Part shown: piece after piece, positions 18,216-26,181 of the stretch
Position numbering within the stretch: the first letter of the stretch is position 1
Layout of the letters: each line of letters starts with the position of its first letter
From: Prochlorococcus sp. AG-363-N20
GTDB taxonomy: Bacteria > Cyanobacteriota > Cyanobacteriia > PCC-6307 > Cyanobiaceae
Reading direction: 5' to 3'
Assembly (NCBI GenBank): GCA_003280105.1
Contig: QCFX01000015.1
Location: forward strand, 1 to 37,891
DNA length: 37,891 nt
Position numbers and translations under genes: made by a program
The notes under the pieces: model-generated
What the model saw: only the letters and a program-made list of their open reading frames with translations
Database searches by the model: none
What the model was told of the DNA's origin: nothing

Positions 18216-19364
18216 TTGATAGTTCATTCTTCTCCAGGATTAAACGGACTAACACTGCCAGTGTGGGTTACGGCTGCAGCAAAAGCTGCTACAGAAGCTT
18301 TACTTGGCAAGCCTTTTTTATTGAAGCAAAAGCTTTATCTAGAGAGTCAGAAAAAGCCTTTACTTGTTCCAATTACATCGGCTTCATTATTGGATGGAGG
18401 TAATAAAGCATTGGGGATTACCCATTGCGAATCAGGCATTGGTCTTGACATCACTAACGGCTTAGAGGTTTGGGCTTTTGTTAATTGGACAGCTCACAGC
18501 TCTCCTAAAGACTCTTCTCTTGAGTTGGTTCCTGGAAATGGTGTAGGCAAATTAATAGGTACTTCTGAGCTTTGTTTATCTGAATTTTCCAGAGGCTTAT
18601 TGCATCAAAACCTTTTACCCATGGTTCCTAGCGGTCGTTCATTACGAATTGAGCTTGTTTTTCCAAACGGGAGAGAATTAGCAAAGAGAACTAGTAATGA
18701 AGCTTTCGGAGTTGTTGATGGCTTAGCTCTCATTGGTACTCAGGCGGAGGCTCAAGTTAGTGCTTCTCCTTCACAACTCAAAAAAACAATTGATCATTTG
18801 CGGGTGAGATGTTCAAACCCTTCTTCTAAAGAAGCTTTGATATTTGTGATTGGAGAGAATGGCTTGGATTTGGCTTTAAACTTTGGCCTACCCTCTCAAT
18901 TGATTTGTAAAACTGGTAATTGGTTAGGCCCTTTGCTAGTTGCTGCTGGTGAGATAGGAATTAAACAGCTTTTAGTATTTGGCTATCATGGAAAATTGGT
19001 CAAACTTGCTGGCGGAATTTTTCACACTCACCACCATTTAGCTGATGGAAGATTAGAGGTTCTTATGGCTTTAGCGGCAACTGAAGGATTGCCTTTAGAT
19101 TTAATTCAATCCATAGGCATGGCAGATTCCATTGAATCAGCTCTATTGAGTCTGGAAGCTTTTGATTTCGCAATTGCTCAAAAGCTTTGGGAGAGGATTG
19201 CTTTTACGGTTGAACAAAAGAGTGCTAATTACCTTTCAAGATATGGATCTTGGCCTATGAAAATAGGTACTGTTTTGTTTGATAGGAAGCGTTTAGTGCG
19301 GTGGGCAGGACCTATAGGTCAGCAACAGTTGGATTGGTTTGGCCTAAATCTACAAACTCCTTGA
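18216..19364 (+). CDS. cbiD: CbiD, cobalt-precorrin-5B C1-methyltransferase
   Basis: CbiD methylates C1 of the corrin ring in the anaerobic (early-cobalt) cobalamin route. The 382-residue protein begins GLTLPVWVTAAAKAATEALLG, the family's N-terminal motif. It has the glycine-rich LGITHCESGIGLDITNGLEV region and the GYHGKLVKLAGGIFHTHHHLADGR motif near the C-terminus. The start appears to be TTG at 18216, only a few codons before the conserved part; no ATG lies closer. guaA follows after 57 bases on the same strand. Confidence 0.93.
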   Translation: MIVHSSPGLNGLTLPVWVTAAAKAATEALLGKPFLLKQKLYLESQKKPLLVPITSASLLDGGNKALGITHCESGIGLDITNGLEVWAFVNWTAHSSPKDSSLELVPGNGVGKLIGTSELCLSEFSRGLLHQNLLPMVPSGRSLRIELVFPNGRELAKRTSNEAFGVVDGLALIGTQAEAQVSASPSQLKKTIDHLRVRCSNPSSKEALIFVIGENGLDLALNFGLPSQLICKTGNWLGPLLVAAGEIGIKQLLVFGYHGKLVKLAGGIFHTHHHLADGRLEVLMALAATEGLPLDLIQSIGMADSIESALLSLEAFDFAIAQKLWERIAFTVEQKSANYLSRYGSWPMKIGTVLFDRKRLVRWAGPIGQQQLDWFGLNLQTP

Positions 19365-19421
19365 TGAGCTATTAATTAGTCTTAAGGCTCTTAACTTTGT
19401 AGATCTGGTCTTTTTGGTCAT

Positions 19422-21008
19422 ATGCCTTCTCAACAAATCGCTGCTCAGCGAAAGCCTTCAATCGTAATTCTTGACTTTGGCTCCCAATATTCTGAGCTAA
19501 TAGCAAGGCGCATACGTGAAACGGAGGTTTTCTCTTTGGTGATTAGCCACAAGACTTCTGTTGAAGAACTGCTGGCACTATCGCCTAAGGGAATCATTCT
19601 GAGTGGCGGGCCTAGTTCGGTCTATTCCGAAGGAGCACCTACTTGTGACCCTGCCATCTGGGACTTGGGTCTTCCTGTACTTGGTGTCTGTTATGGAATG
19701 CAATTAATGGTTCATCAGTTAGGCGGGCAAGTTGAATTAGCCGCTGGCAAAGCAGAGTATGGGAAGGCACCTCTTCATGTTGATGACCCAACCAGTTTGC
19801 TAGCCAACGTTGACCAGGGCTCAACGATGTGGATGAGCCATGGAGATTCGGTCCAAGCTTTACCTGAAGGTTTTGTGGCTTTGGCCCATACAGCAAATAC
19901 ACCCCAAGCAGCTATTGCCTCACATACTCGAAATCTCTATGGAGTCCAGTTTCACCCAGAAGTTGTTCATTCCAGTCAAGGAATGGTGATGATTAGGAAT
20001 TTTGTATATCAAATTTGTGATTGCAAACCTGATTGGACTACATCGGCATTTATTGATGAAGCTATCGCATATGTAAAGGATCAGGTTGGGGGGAAAAAAG
20101 TTTTACTGGCTTTATCAGGAGGAGTGGACTCTTCAACACTTGCATTTTTGTTGCATAAAGCGATTGGGGACCAATTGACTTGCATGTTTATTGACCAAGG
20201 GTTTATGCGTAAGGGGGAGCCAGAGTTTCTAATGGATTTTTTTGACCGTAAATTTCATATTAATGTTCAATATATAAACGCTCGTGAACGATTTATTAGC
20301 AAGCTTTCAGGAATTATTGATCCTGAGGAAAAAAGAAAAATAATAGGTAAGGAATTTATTCGAGTTTTTGAAGAGGAGAGTAATCGACTAGGTCCATTCG
20401 ATTATCTAGCTCAAGGTACTCTTTATCCAGATGTGATAGAAAGTGCGGGAACAAACTTAGACCCTAAAACAGGTGAAAGAGTCGCAGTAAAGATTAAAAG
20501 TCATCATAATGTTGGTGGTCTACCAAAAGATTTACAATTTAAATTAGTCGAACCTTTGAGAAGGCTTTTTAAAGATGAAGTTCGAAAAGTAGGTAGATCT
20601 TTAGGATTGCCAGAAGAGATAGTTAAAAGACACCCTTTCCCAGGCCCTGGACTGGCTATACGGATTCTCGGAAATGTAACTAATGAAAAATTAGATTGTT
20701 TACGTGATGCTGATTTGATTGTCCGGGAGGAAATTAGAAATGCTGGTTTATATGATGAGGTTTGGCAAGCATTTGCTGTTTTGTTGCCAGTTTGTTCTGT
20801 AGGCGTAATGGGAGATCAAAGGACTTATGCATGGCCCATTGTGATTAGATGTGTATCTAGTGAGGATGGAATGACTGCGGATTGGTCGAGATTGCCTTAT
20901 GAAACTTTAGAATGCATTGCTAATCGTATAGTTAATGAAGTAAAGGGTGTAAATAGAGTTGTTTTAGATATAACAAGTAAGCCCCCAGGGACAATTGAGT
21001 GGGAGTAA
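19422..21008 (+). CDS. guaA: GuaA, GMP synthase (glutamine-hydrolysing)
   Basis: GuaA converts XMP to GMP with ATP and ammonia from glutamine. The 528-residue protein has the class I amidotransferase domain first: [18 protein letters not shown], the nucleophile cysteine in VLGVCYGMQ, and the His/Glu pair in GVQFHPEV. The ATP pyrophosphatase domain follows with [13 protein letters not shown]. The C-terminal dimerisation domain ends [12 protein letters not shown], the canonical GuaA ending. Length is normal. The next gene starts 6 bases later. Confidence 0.99.
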   Translation: MPSQQIAAQRKPSIVILDFGSQYSELIARRIRETEVFSLVISHKTSVEELLALSPKGIILSGGPSSVYSEGAPTCDPAIWDLGLPVLGVCYGMQLMVHQLGGQVELAAGKAEYGKAPLHVDDPTSLLANVDQGSTMWMSHGDSVQALPEGFVALAHTANTPQAAIASHTRNLYGVQFHPEVVHSSQGMVMIRNFVYQICDCKPDWTTSAFIDEAIAYVKDQVGGKKVLLALSGGVDSSTLAFLLHKAIGDQLTCMFIDQGFMRKGEPEFLMDFFDRKFHINVQYINARERFISKLSGIIDPEEKRKIIGKEFIRVFEEESNRLGPFDYLAQGTLYPDVIESAGTNLDPKTGERVAVKIKSHHNVGGLPKDLQFKLVEPLRRLFKDEVRKVGRSLGLPEEIVKRHPFPGPGLAIRILGNVTNEKLDCLRDADLIVREEIRNAGLYDEVWQAFAVLLPVCSVGVMGDQRTYAWPIVIRCVSSEDGMTADWSRLPYETLECIANRIVNEVKGVNRVVLDITSKPPGTIEWE

Positions 21009-21014
21009 TTTGCC

Positions 21015-22136
21015 TTGAAAAAATCTTTCTTGAAAAAATCTTTGGAAGTATTCTTACCGTATAGACGGAAAGTCTTTTTTGGATGTGTTTTTATTTTGAT
21101 GACTTCACCATCATCACTCTATGCACAGACATTTACTGATCATTTAAAAAAGGGAATTAGCAACGCAGAAAGAGGAGATTTTGAAGAGGCTATTCAACAT
21201 TTTAATAGTGCGATAGAAATAAACCCTAATAATGCATTTATTTATTATAATTTAGGCACAGTAAAAGGGAAAGGATTAGGAGATTTGAAAGGAGCGATTC
21301 AGGAATTTAATAAGGCCATAGAAATTAATCCAAACTATGCATTAGCCTATAATAATCGTGGAACTGCTAAGAAGAACTTAGGAGACTATAAAGGATCTAT
21401 TTCTGATTACACTAAGGCTATAAGCATAAATCCAAAATATGCAGTTGCTTTTTATAATCGAGGAATCGTCAAAAAAACCTTAGGTGATTATCAAGGGGCT
21501 ATATTAGATTACAATAATGCCATTAATATAAACCCTAGAAATCTTTTAGCTTATAAGCATAGAGCTAATTCTAAGTATGAATTAGGTGATTATCAAGGCG
21601 CAGTGTTAGACTTCAGCTCAGCAATAAGAATTAATCCTAGACACCTAGATGCTTATTACAATCGAGGGAGTGCAAAAAATAACTTAGGCGACTTTCAAGG
21701 TGCAATCTCTGACTTTAATAAAGCAATTAGAATCAAGCCAAAGAATGCATTTGCTTATTATAATCGTGGAAGTGTAAAAAGCAAAGGCCTAGGAGATTTA
21801 AAAGGAGCTATTTTAGATTTTGATAAGGCAATTGAGCTTAACCCAACGTATTTTAGACCTTATAACAATAGAGGAACTGCAAAAAAAAATCTAGGAGATT
21901 TAAAAGGAGCTATTTCAGATTTTGATAAGGCAATAAATATCAGGCCAAAATACGCTATTGCTTATTACAATAGAGGATCAGTGAAACAACAGTTAGGTGA
22001 TCAAATAGGTGCCTGTAATGATTACAAACTGGCTGTTACTTTTGCTAATTCACCGTTAGCACAGATGATCAGACGTGAAACTAGCAATCTTTGTAATTCA
22101 TTGAAAAAAGACCTTATCTTCGAGAGTCAATTTTAA
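21015..22136 (+). CDS. Exported tetratricopeptide (TPR) repeat protein
   Basis: The 373-residue protein starts at TTG 21015. It has a signal peptide or anchor (basic start, hydrophobic FFGCVFILMTSPSSLYA, possible cleavage after YAQ), then about nine 34-35-residue TPR units of the form AxxYNRGxxKxxLGDxxGAxxDxxKAIxIxP. TPR arrays bind proteins; the partner is unknown. It acts outside the cytoplasm if the signal is used. Two neighbouring units share 44 bases with a single mismatch (21789-21832 and 21891-21934), and there is a run of nine A at 21881-21889. It is only 6 bases after guaA, with AT-rich composition. Confidence 0.85.
   Translation: MKKSFLKKSLEVFLPYRRKVFFGCVFILMTSPSSLYAQTFTDHLKKGISNAERGDFEEAIQHFNSAIEINPNNAFIYYNLGTVKGKGLGDLKGAIQEFNKAIEINPNYALAYNNRGTAKKNLGDYKGSISDYTKAISINPKYAVAFYNRGIVKKTLGDYQGAILDYNNAININPRNLLAYKHRANSKYELGDYQGAVLDFSSAIRINPRHLDAYYNRGSAKNNLGDFQGAISDFNKAIRIKPKNAFAYYNRGSVKSKGLGDLKGAILDFDKAIELNPTYFRPYNNRGTAKKNLGDLKGAISDFDKAINIRPKYAIAYYNRGSVKQQLGDQIGACNDYKLAVTFANSPLAQMIRRETSNLCNSLKKDLIFESQF
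21789..21934 (+). repeat. Near-identical direct repeat inside the TPR gene
   Basis: A 44-base unit at 21789-21832 recurs at 21891-21934 with one mismatch, exactly 102 bases (three times 34 codons) apart. The other TPR units of the gene are far more diverged at the DNA level. This indicates a recent duplication or gene conversion of one TPR unit. Confidence 0.85.
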
Positions 22137-22284
22137 TATGACGTAGATGGTTTGCTTTGATAAAGCACTTTACTTAATAGCTATGGGAGTGGAGAAGAAA
22201 GTGAGAGGCCTTGAGTTTTGCTGTTTTAGGGCTGGTGCAAACCGATTCAACTCGATATTCTGGGATAGTCTCTTATAGCAATCC

Positions 22285-22896
22285 TTGACTGCGGTTCAAC
22301 AACAGGATTTTCAACTTCAACGCCGTCTTCAACAAGACAGCATTAAGGTTGCTGGAAAAACTATTTACATCAACCCTTTTCTTTATTGGCGCAGATTTGA
22401 TAGCAATACCGATAGATGGTTGCGTGAACCTGGTCAGTTAGGTGATGATCAAATTAAGATTAATAGAACTAGGTTCTACCCAGAACTTGACTGGAATTAT
22501 TTAGATGACGAAGAAAAAGAGATTAAGGATGCTTCAGTAGAAATGTTTTTAAAAAGCCTTGATCTGATTGGTACATTTCACCCTGAATTGAGTGCGGGCC
22601 AGCTGCTTGAGGTCGAGCGTAAAATGGCTATCACAAAGAAACGTTCTTTTGAACGGTGGGTTGAGAAATCGTTTCGTAGACGTTTTCAACAAGAGAGTAG
22701 GGAGCTTAAAAGGTTTGAAAGAGAACGATTTTGGCGAACTTGGAGGGAATGGCTTGCTGATGAGACAACACAAAAAGCTGTAGTTCCACTAGTTGCCATT
22801 ATTTTTCTGGCTGGCTTTGGTGGTTGGTCATTTGGTGTATCAAATGTCAACTCGTCTCCATATTTGATGCCAACAGAGCAAACTGGTATTAGGTAG
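22285..22896 (+). CDS. Membrane-anchored protein of unknown function (203 aa)
   Basis: I do not recognise a family. The start is TTG at 22285; no ATG is nearby. The first 165 residues are charged and soluble, with INPFLYWRRFDSNTDRWLREP and a strongly basic helical stretch (RRRFQQESRELKRFERERFWRTWREW). A single transmembrane helix (VVPLVAIIFLAGFGGWSFGV) lies near residues 168-188, and a 15-residue tail follows. This is a tail-anchored type layout with the bulk in the cytoplasm. The next two genes on the strand are a 135-residue unknown, 13 bases on, and PBP2. Confidence 0.8.
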   Translation: MTAVQQQDFQLQRRLQQDSIKVAGKTIYINPFLYWRRFDSNTDRWLREPGQLGDDQIKINRTRFYPELDWNYLDDEEKEIKDASVEMFLKSLDLIGTFHPELSAGQLLEVERKMAITKKRSFERWVEKSFRRRFQQESRELKRFERERFWRTWREWLADETTQKAVVPLVAIIFLAGFGGWSFGVSNVNSSPYLMPTEQTGIR

Positions 22897-22909
22897 GCTA
22901 TAAGCCTTT

Positions 22910-23317
22910 ATGGCTGATGATTCTTTAGAGAGCCTTCGTCTTTCTTTGATGCAGGATGTTCTTCCTGTTGGAATGGCTTTGTATGATCGCTTGAAGGAAG
23001 GTGGTGCTAACAAAGTTGTAGAAGCTTTTACCTCTTCGAGCGATCCTTTAGAAAAGCTGCGAGCAGAAGGTGAGCCAGCTGCTAAATCAGTACGAAAAAG
23101 ACTTGATGATTACAGTCCTGGCCTGGGTAACCCTGTAGTTTCTGTCCAAGTTGATATCGACCCTCAGCATGAAGCTGGACAAGATCTTGAGGAACAGAAA
23201 GCTTTGATGGAATGTTTGACAAGAATTGAATTACGTCTTCAAAAACTCGAGCATCATTTAACGAAAGATTCCAAAGATATTGGCTCCATTGGAGTGGATG
23301 ACGGGACTAGCAAATGA
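22910..23317 (+). CDS. Protein of unknown function (135 aa), coupled to PBP2
   Basis: I do not recognise a family. The product is soluble with no signal. The N-terminal helix contains LRLSLMQDVLPVGMALYDRLKEGG. A middle part (DPLEKLRAEGEPAAKSVRKRLDDYSPGLGNPVVSVQVDI) and a C-terminal coiled coil (EEQKALMECLTRIELRLQKLEHHL) follow. It starts with ATG 13 bases after the previous gene and overlaps the PBP2 start by 4 bases (ATGA), so the two are probably translated together. The context suggests a cell-wall related role, which is only inference. Confidence 0.8.
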   Translation: MADDSLESLRLSLMQDVLPVGMALYDRLKEGGANKVVEAFTSSSDPLEKLRAEGEPAAKSVRKRLDDYSPGLGNPVVSVQVDIDPQHEAGQDLEEQKALMECLTRIELRLQKLEHHLTKDSKDIGSIGVDDGTSK

Positions 23318-25128
23318 AAGCGAATCCTCGATTTGAGGCTAATAAAAATCGAAAAATGGGCTTGCTTAATGAGCCTAGTACTTTGCTTTTGATTTTATTT
23401 CTATGCTTTGGTTCGATGACTGTGCGCCTTTTTTGGCTACAAGTACTTCAAGGATCGTTTTACAGAAAGCTCTCAGATGAAAACCGGATTCGCTTAGTTT
23501 CTCGACCACCAATTAGAGGGCGTTTATTAGATCGGAAACGAAAAATTCTTGCTGATAGCAAACTTACATATGCTCTTTCTGTGCAACCTCGTTTGGTGAA
23601 TAAAGACAGATGGCCGGTGTTACGAGACCGTCTCTCTAAGTTGTTGAACATATCTAGTAAGTCTCTAGACCGTAGGTTTCGTAGTGATAGTCGAAGTGAT
23701 CCTTTTCGCATCATGCTTGCTAGAGATCTAAAAGCCGAACAGGTTCTCCGCTTTAAGGAAAGAGAGCGTAGTTTTGAAGGTGTGCAAATTGATGTTGAGT
23801 TAGTTCGCCATTACCCCTATGGGACGGTTGCCTCTCATGTTTTGGGGTATACACAATCGATCACCTATAACGAATTTAAAATTTTAGGTAAGAAAGGATA
23901 TGAAATTTCTGATCGTATTGGTAGGACCGGAGTCGAGGCTGCTTATGAGAAAACTCTTCGAGGAGAATGGGGAGGTGAAATGTTAGAAGTTGATGCTGCA
24001 GGAACTGTTCAAAGAAGTCTTGGAATCAAAGAACCGAAGCCAGGCAAAGATCTGATTTTGACAATTGACTTGGATTTACAATTAGCGGCCGAGAAGGCTC
24101 TAGATGGTAAATCTGCTGGAGCAATAGTTGCTCTAGATCCTCGTAATGGTGCGATTCGAGCAATGGCGAGCAGACCAACTTATGATCCAAACTTCTTTTC
24201 TAAATCCTTTACCTCCCAAAAAGAATACGACACGCTTTTTTTGTCGTCCAGCATGCCATTATTTAGTCGCGCGATTAATGCATATGATCCTGGTAGTACT
24301 TGGAAGCCTATTACGGCGATAGCTGGAATGGAAAGCGGAAAGTATCCAGCAGACATACTTTTAAAAACAGCTCCTTGTATTAATTACGGGAGCCATTGCT
24401 TTCCTGAACATAATGGTGAAGGTTATGGAAAAATAGGATATGAGGATGCACTAAGGTTTTCTAGTAACACTTTCTTTTATCAAGTAGGAGTAGGAGCAGG
24501 TGCAACGGCTTTGTATAAGGCTGCAACTCAATTGGGCTTTGATGCTTTAACAGGTATAGAAATTGGCTATGAGGAGAGCAAAGGGCTCGTAGGAAATGAA
24601 GAGTGGGCTGCTAATGGAAGAGGATGGGCTAAACCGGGTACTACTCCTTGGATTCCGGAAGATATTGCTAGTGCTTCCATTGGTCAAGCAGTAGTTCAGA
24701 TAACTCCATTACAACTTGCGCGAGCTTATGCCGTATTTGCAAATGGTGGGTATTTAGTGACTCCCCATTTGGCTGATGCAAACATTGACTGGATGGAATC
24801 TTCTTATCGCAGGAAAGTAGATATGAGTCCTAAGACACTAGAAACTATTAGACGTGGCCTTAGAAAAGTGGTTACTGAAGGAACTGCATGGAAATTAAAT
24901 TTACCAACTCTTCCCCCTTTGGCTGGCAAAACTGGTACGGCAGAAGATAGTACTGGTGGGCCAGATCATGCTTGGTTTGTATGCTTTGCTCCTTATAACA
25001 ATAGTGAACTGGTCATAGTTGCCTTTGCCCAGAACACTCCAGGAGGTGGTTCTGTTCATGCTTTGCCAATGGCCCGCCAAGTCCTTGAAAGATGGAATCA
25101 GGTGCGTTTCACCAAGGCTCAAAGATAA
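23314..25128 (+). CDS. mrdA: Penicillin-binding protein 2 (elongation transpeptidase)
   Basis: PBP2 cross-links peptidoglycan during side-wall growth in the elongasome. The 604-residue protein has one transmembrane segment at about residues 20-43, a PBP dimerisation domain (VSRPPIRGRLLDRKRKILADSK, then RHYPYGTVASHVLGY, GRTGVEAAYEKTLRGEWG), and a transpeptidase domain with all three motifs: STWK at 328-331, SSN at 383-385 and KTG at 539-541. The start ATG at 23314 overlaps the preceding gene. The 3' end faces the 68-residue minus-strand gene with a 14-base gap. Confidence 0.95.
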   Translation: MKANPRFEANKNRKMGLLNEPSTLLLILFLCFGSMTVRLFWLQVLQGSFYRKLSDENRIRLVSRPPIRGRLLDRKRKILADSKLTYALSVQPRLVNKDRWPVLRDRLSKLLNISSKSLDRRFRSDSRSDPFRIMLARDLKAEQVLRFKERERSFEGVQIDVELVRHYPYGTVASHVLGYTQSITYNEFKILGKKGYEISDRIGRTGVEAAYEKTLRGEWGGEMLEVDAAGTVQRSLGIKEPKPGKDLILTIDLDLQLAAEKALDGKSAGAIVALDPRNGAIRAMASRPTYDPNFFSKSFTSQKEYDTLFLSSSMPLFSRAINAYDPGSTWKPITAIAGMESGKYPADILLKTAPCINYGSHCFPEHNGEGYGKIGYEDALRFSSNTFFYQVGVGAGATALYKAATQLGFDALTGIEIGYEESKGLVGNEEWAANGRGWAKPGTTPWIPEDIASASIGQAVVQITPLQLARAYAVFANGGYLVTPHLADANIDWMESSYRRKVDMSPKTLETIRRGLRKVVTEGTAWKLNLPTLPPLAGKTGTAEDSTGGPDHAWFVCFAPYNNSELVIVAFAQNTPGGGSVHALPMARQVLERWNQVRFTKAQR

Positions 25129-25142
25129 GGTTTTTGCAGTAA

Positions 25143-25349
25143 TTAAGCAGCCTGTTCGATTTCGTTTTCTTGAGCAAGCTTTTTATCTAATAAATCTTTT
25201 ACTTGTGCTAGAGAACGTATTCGAGTCCGAAAAGGTAATAATGACATTGGACTGCGTTCAGGTCTAACTAACCAGCTTTGATTAGGCTGCTTTAAGAGTA
25301 GAAAACCTCTATATCGAATAACAAGGTCATGGCACTTTGGGAATACCAT
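25143..25349 (-). CDS. Small protein of unknown function (68 aa)
   Basis: I recognise no named domain, but the sequence is of the compact conserved type found across cyanobacteria: CHDLVIRYRGFLLLKQPNQSWLVRPERSP is followed by LPFRTRIRSLAQVKDLLD, and the pattern looks like a small alpha-beta fold. It starts with ATG at 25349. A candidate promoter with an upstream palindrome lies just before it, so it may have its own control. It is convergent with PBP2. Confidence 0.75.
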   Translation of the reverse strand: MVFPKCHDLVIRYRGFLLLKQPNQSWLVRPERSPMSLLPFRTRIRSLAQVKDLLDKKLAQENEIEQAA

Positions 25350-25380
25350 TTCTAAGAAAATAGAAATTGATCTTTAATTA

Positions 25381-25410
25381 TTTATAACACTATATATGGT
25401 GCACAATCAA
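25381..25410 (-). promoter_or_regulatory. candidate promoter for the 68-residue gene
   Basis: On the minus strand TTGATT (plus 25405-25410) is followed after 18 bases by TATAAA (plus 25381-25386). The predicted transcription start is near 25374, giving a leader of about 25 bases before the ATG at 25349. Spacing and boxes fit a sigma-70 type promoter. Confidence 0.4.
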
Positions 25411-25431
25411 ATTTTTGAACATTTCAGGATT

Positions 25432-25443
25432 TGATTGCAATCA
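25432..25443. promoter_or_regulatory. 12-base perfect palindrome, possible operator
   Basis: TGATTGCAATCA is its own reverse complement. Its centre lies about 63 bases before the predicted start of transcription of the 68-residue gene, a usual place for an activator site. No known cyanobacterial consensus (such as NtcA GTA-N8-TAC) fits. The rest of the 25350-25611 gap shows no gene. Confidence 0.35.
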
Positions 25444-25611
25444 TTTCTATCCTTGCATTGACACTGTTCAGACCTGTTATTGTTAGGCCTTCTGAAGCTT
25501 GAATTAACCTAAGCAACTTTCTTCTGGGAGCTCTTCTTTGCCTAATCCGATTCACTAGATGTGGTGCTATGGAAGACTTTTTGAATGACTATGTGGTTTT
25601 GACTTAGGGCT

Positions 25612-26142
25612 TTATAAATCTAAAGGACGCATTTGAATTAATCGGTTCAATAAATCTGTTATCGATTCATCTTTAGCAGGTGTATTGTTGTTACTCATTA
25701 ATTGTCTACCTACAACTTGAGCCCCGAGATGCGTCAATTGTATACGCATTGAAAGGAGTAATGACATTCCTCCTCCACCCGAAAAACTCGCTATTGCAAT
25801 TGGGCGACCATTAAATAAGTCTCGAAAATCATCACCTTGGACTGAGAGCCAGGCCACTGTATTACTAAATAGCGGAGGTATTGAACCATTGTATTCTGGT
25901 GCACAAATTACCCATCGTGGTATAGATTTCATCAGAACACTTAAGGATTGTGCCTCTTCAGGAATATTGTTTTGTGAATTAGTTCGTGGATTAAAAATAG
26001 GCAAATTAAGGGTAGTTAAATCCAATAACTTTGGCTTGGCGCCTAACTGAATTCCTTGCTCGATAAAACGTTCGGCTAGTTTTAGGTTTTCACCATTACT
26101 TGCTGAGATTACAAGTAGATCTGGGGATGAGTCAGTTGTCAT
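25612..26142 (-). CDS. NADPH-dependent FMN reductase family protein
   Basis: The 176-residue protein has the flavodoxin-like fold of NADPH-dependent FMN reductases: VISASNGENLKLAERF at the FMN phosphate loop, then RWVICAPEYNGSIPPLFSNTVAWLS, which matches the family motif around PEYNGS, and PIAIASFSGGGGM. It may supply reduced flavin or act as a quinone/azo-type reductase; the substrate is not evident. It follows flv1 by 39 bases on the same strand and is probably in the flv3 - flv1 operon. Confidence 0.88.
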   Translation of the reverse strand: MTTDSSPDLLVISASNGENLKLAERFIEQGIQLGAKPKLLDLTTLNLPIFNPRTNSQNNIPEEAQSLSVLMKSIPRWVICAPEYNGSIPPLFSNTVAWLSVQGDDFRDLFNGRPIAIASFSGGGGMSLLLSMRIQLTHLGAQVVGRQLMSNNNTPAKDESITDLLNRLIQMRPLDL

Positions 26143-26181
26143 TTTCAGGGGATCAAGATTACTAATCTACAGAATTTTGGA

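Noticed and set aside
22153-22167. Hairpin TGCTTT-GAT-AAAGCA after the TPR gene
   Set aside because: The stem is only six mostly A-T pairs and is not followed by a T-run, so I do not call it a terminator.
25019-25267. 82-codon plus-strand frame over the end of PBP2
   Set aside because: It is an out-of-frame shadow of mrdA that continues antisense to the 68-residue gene.
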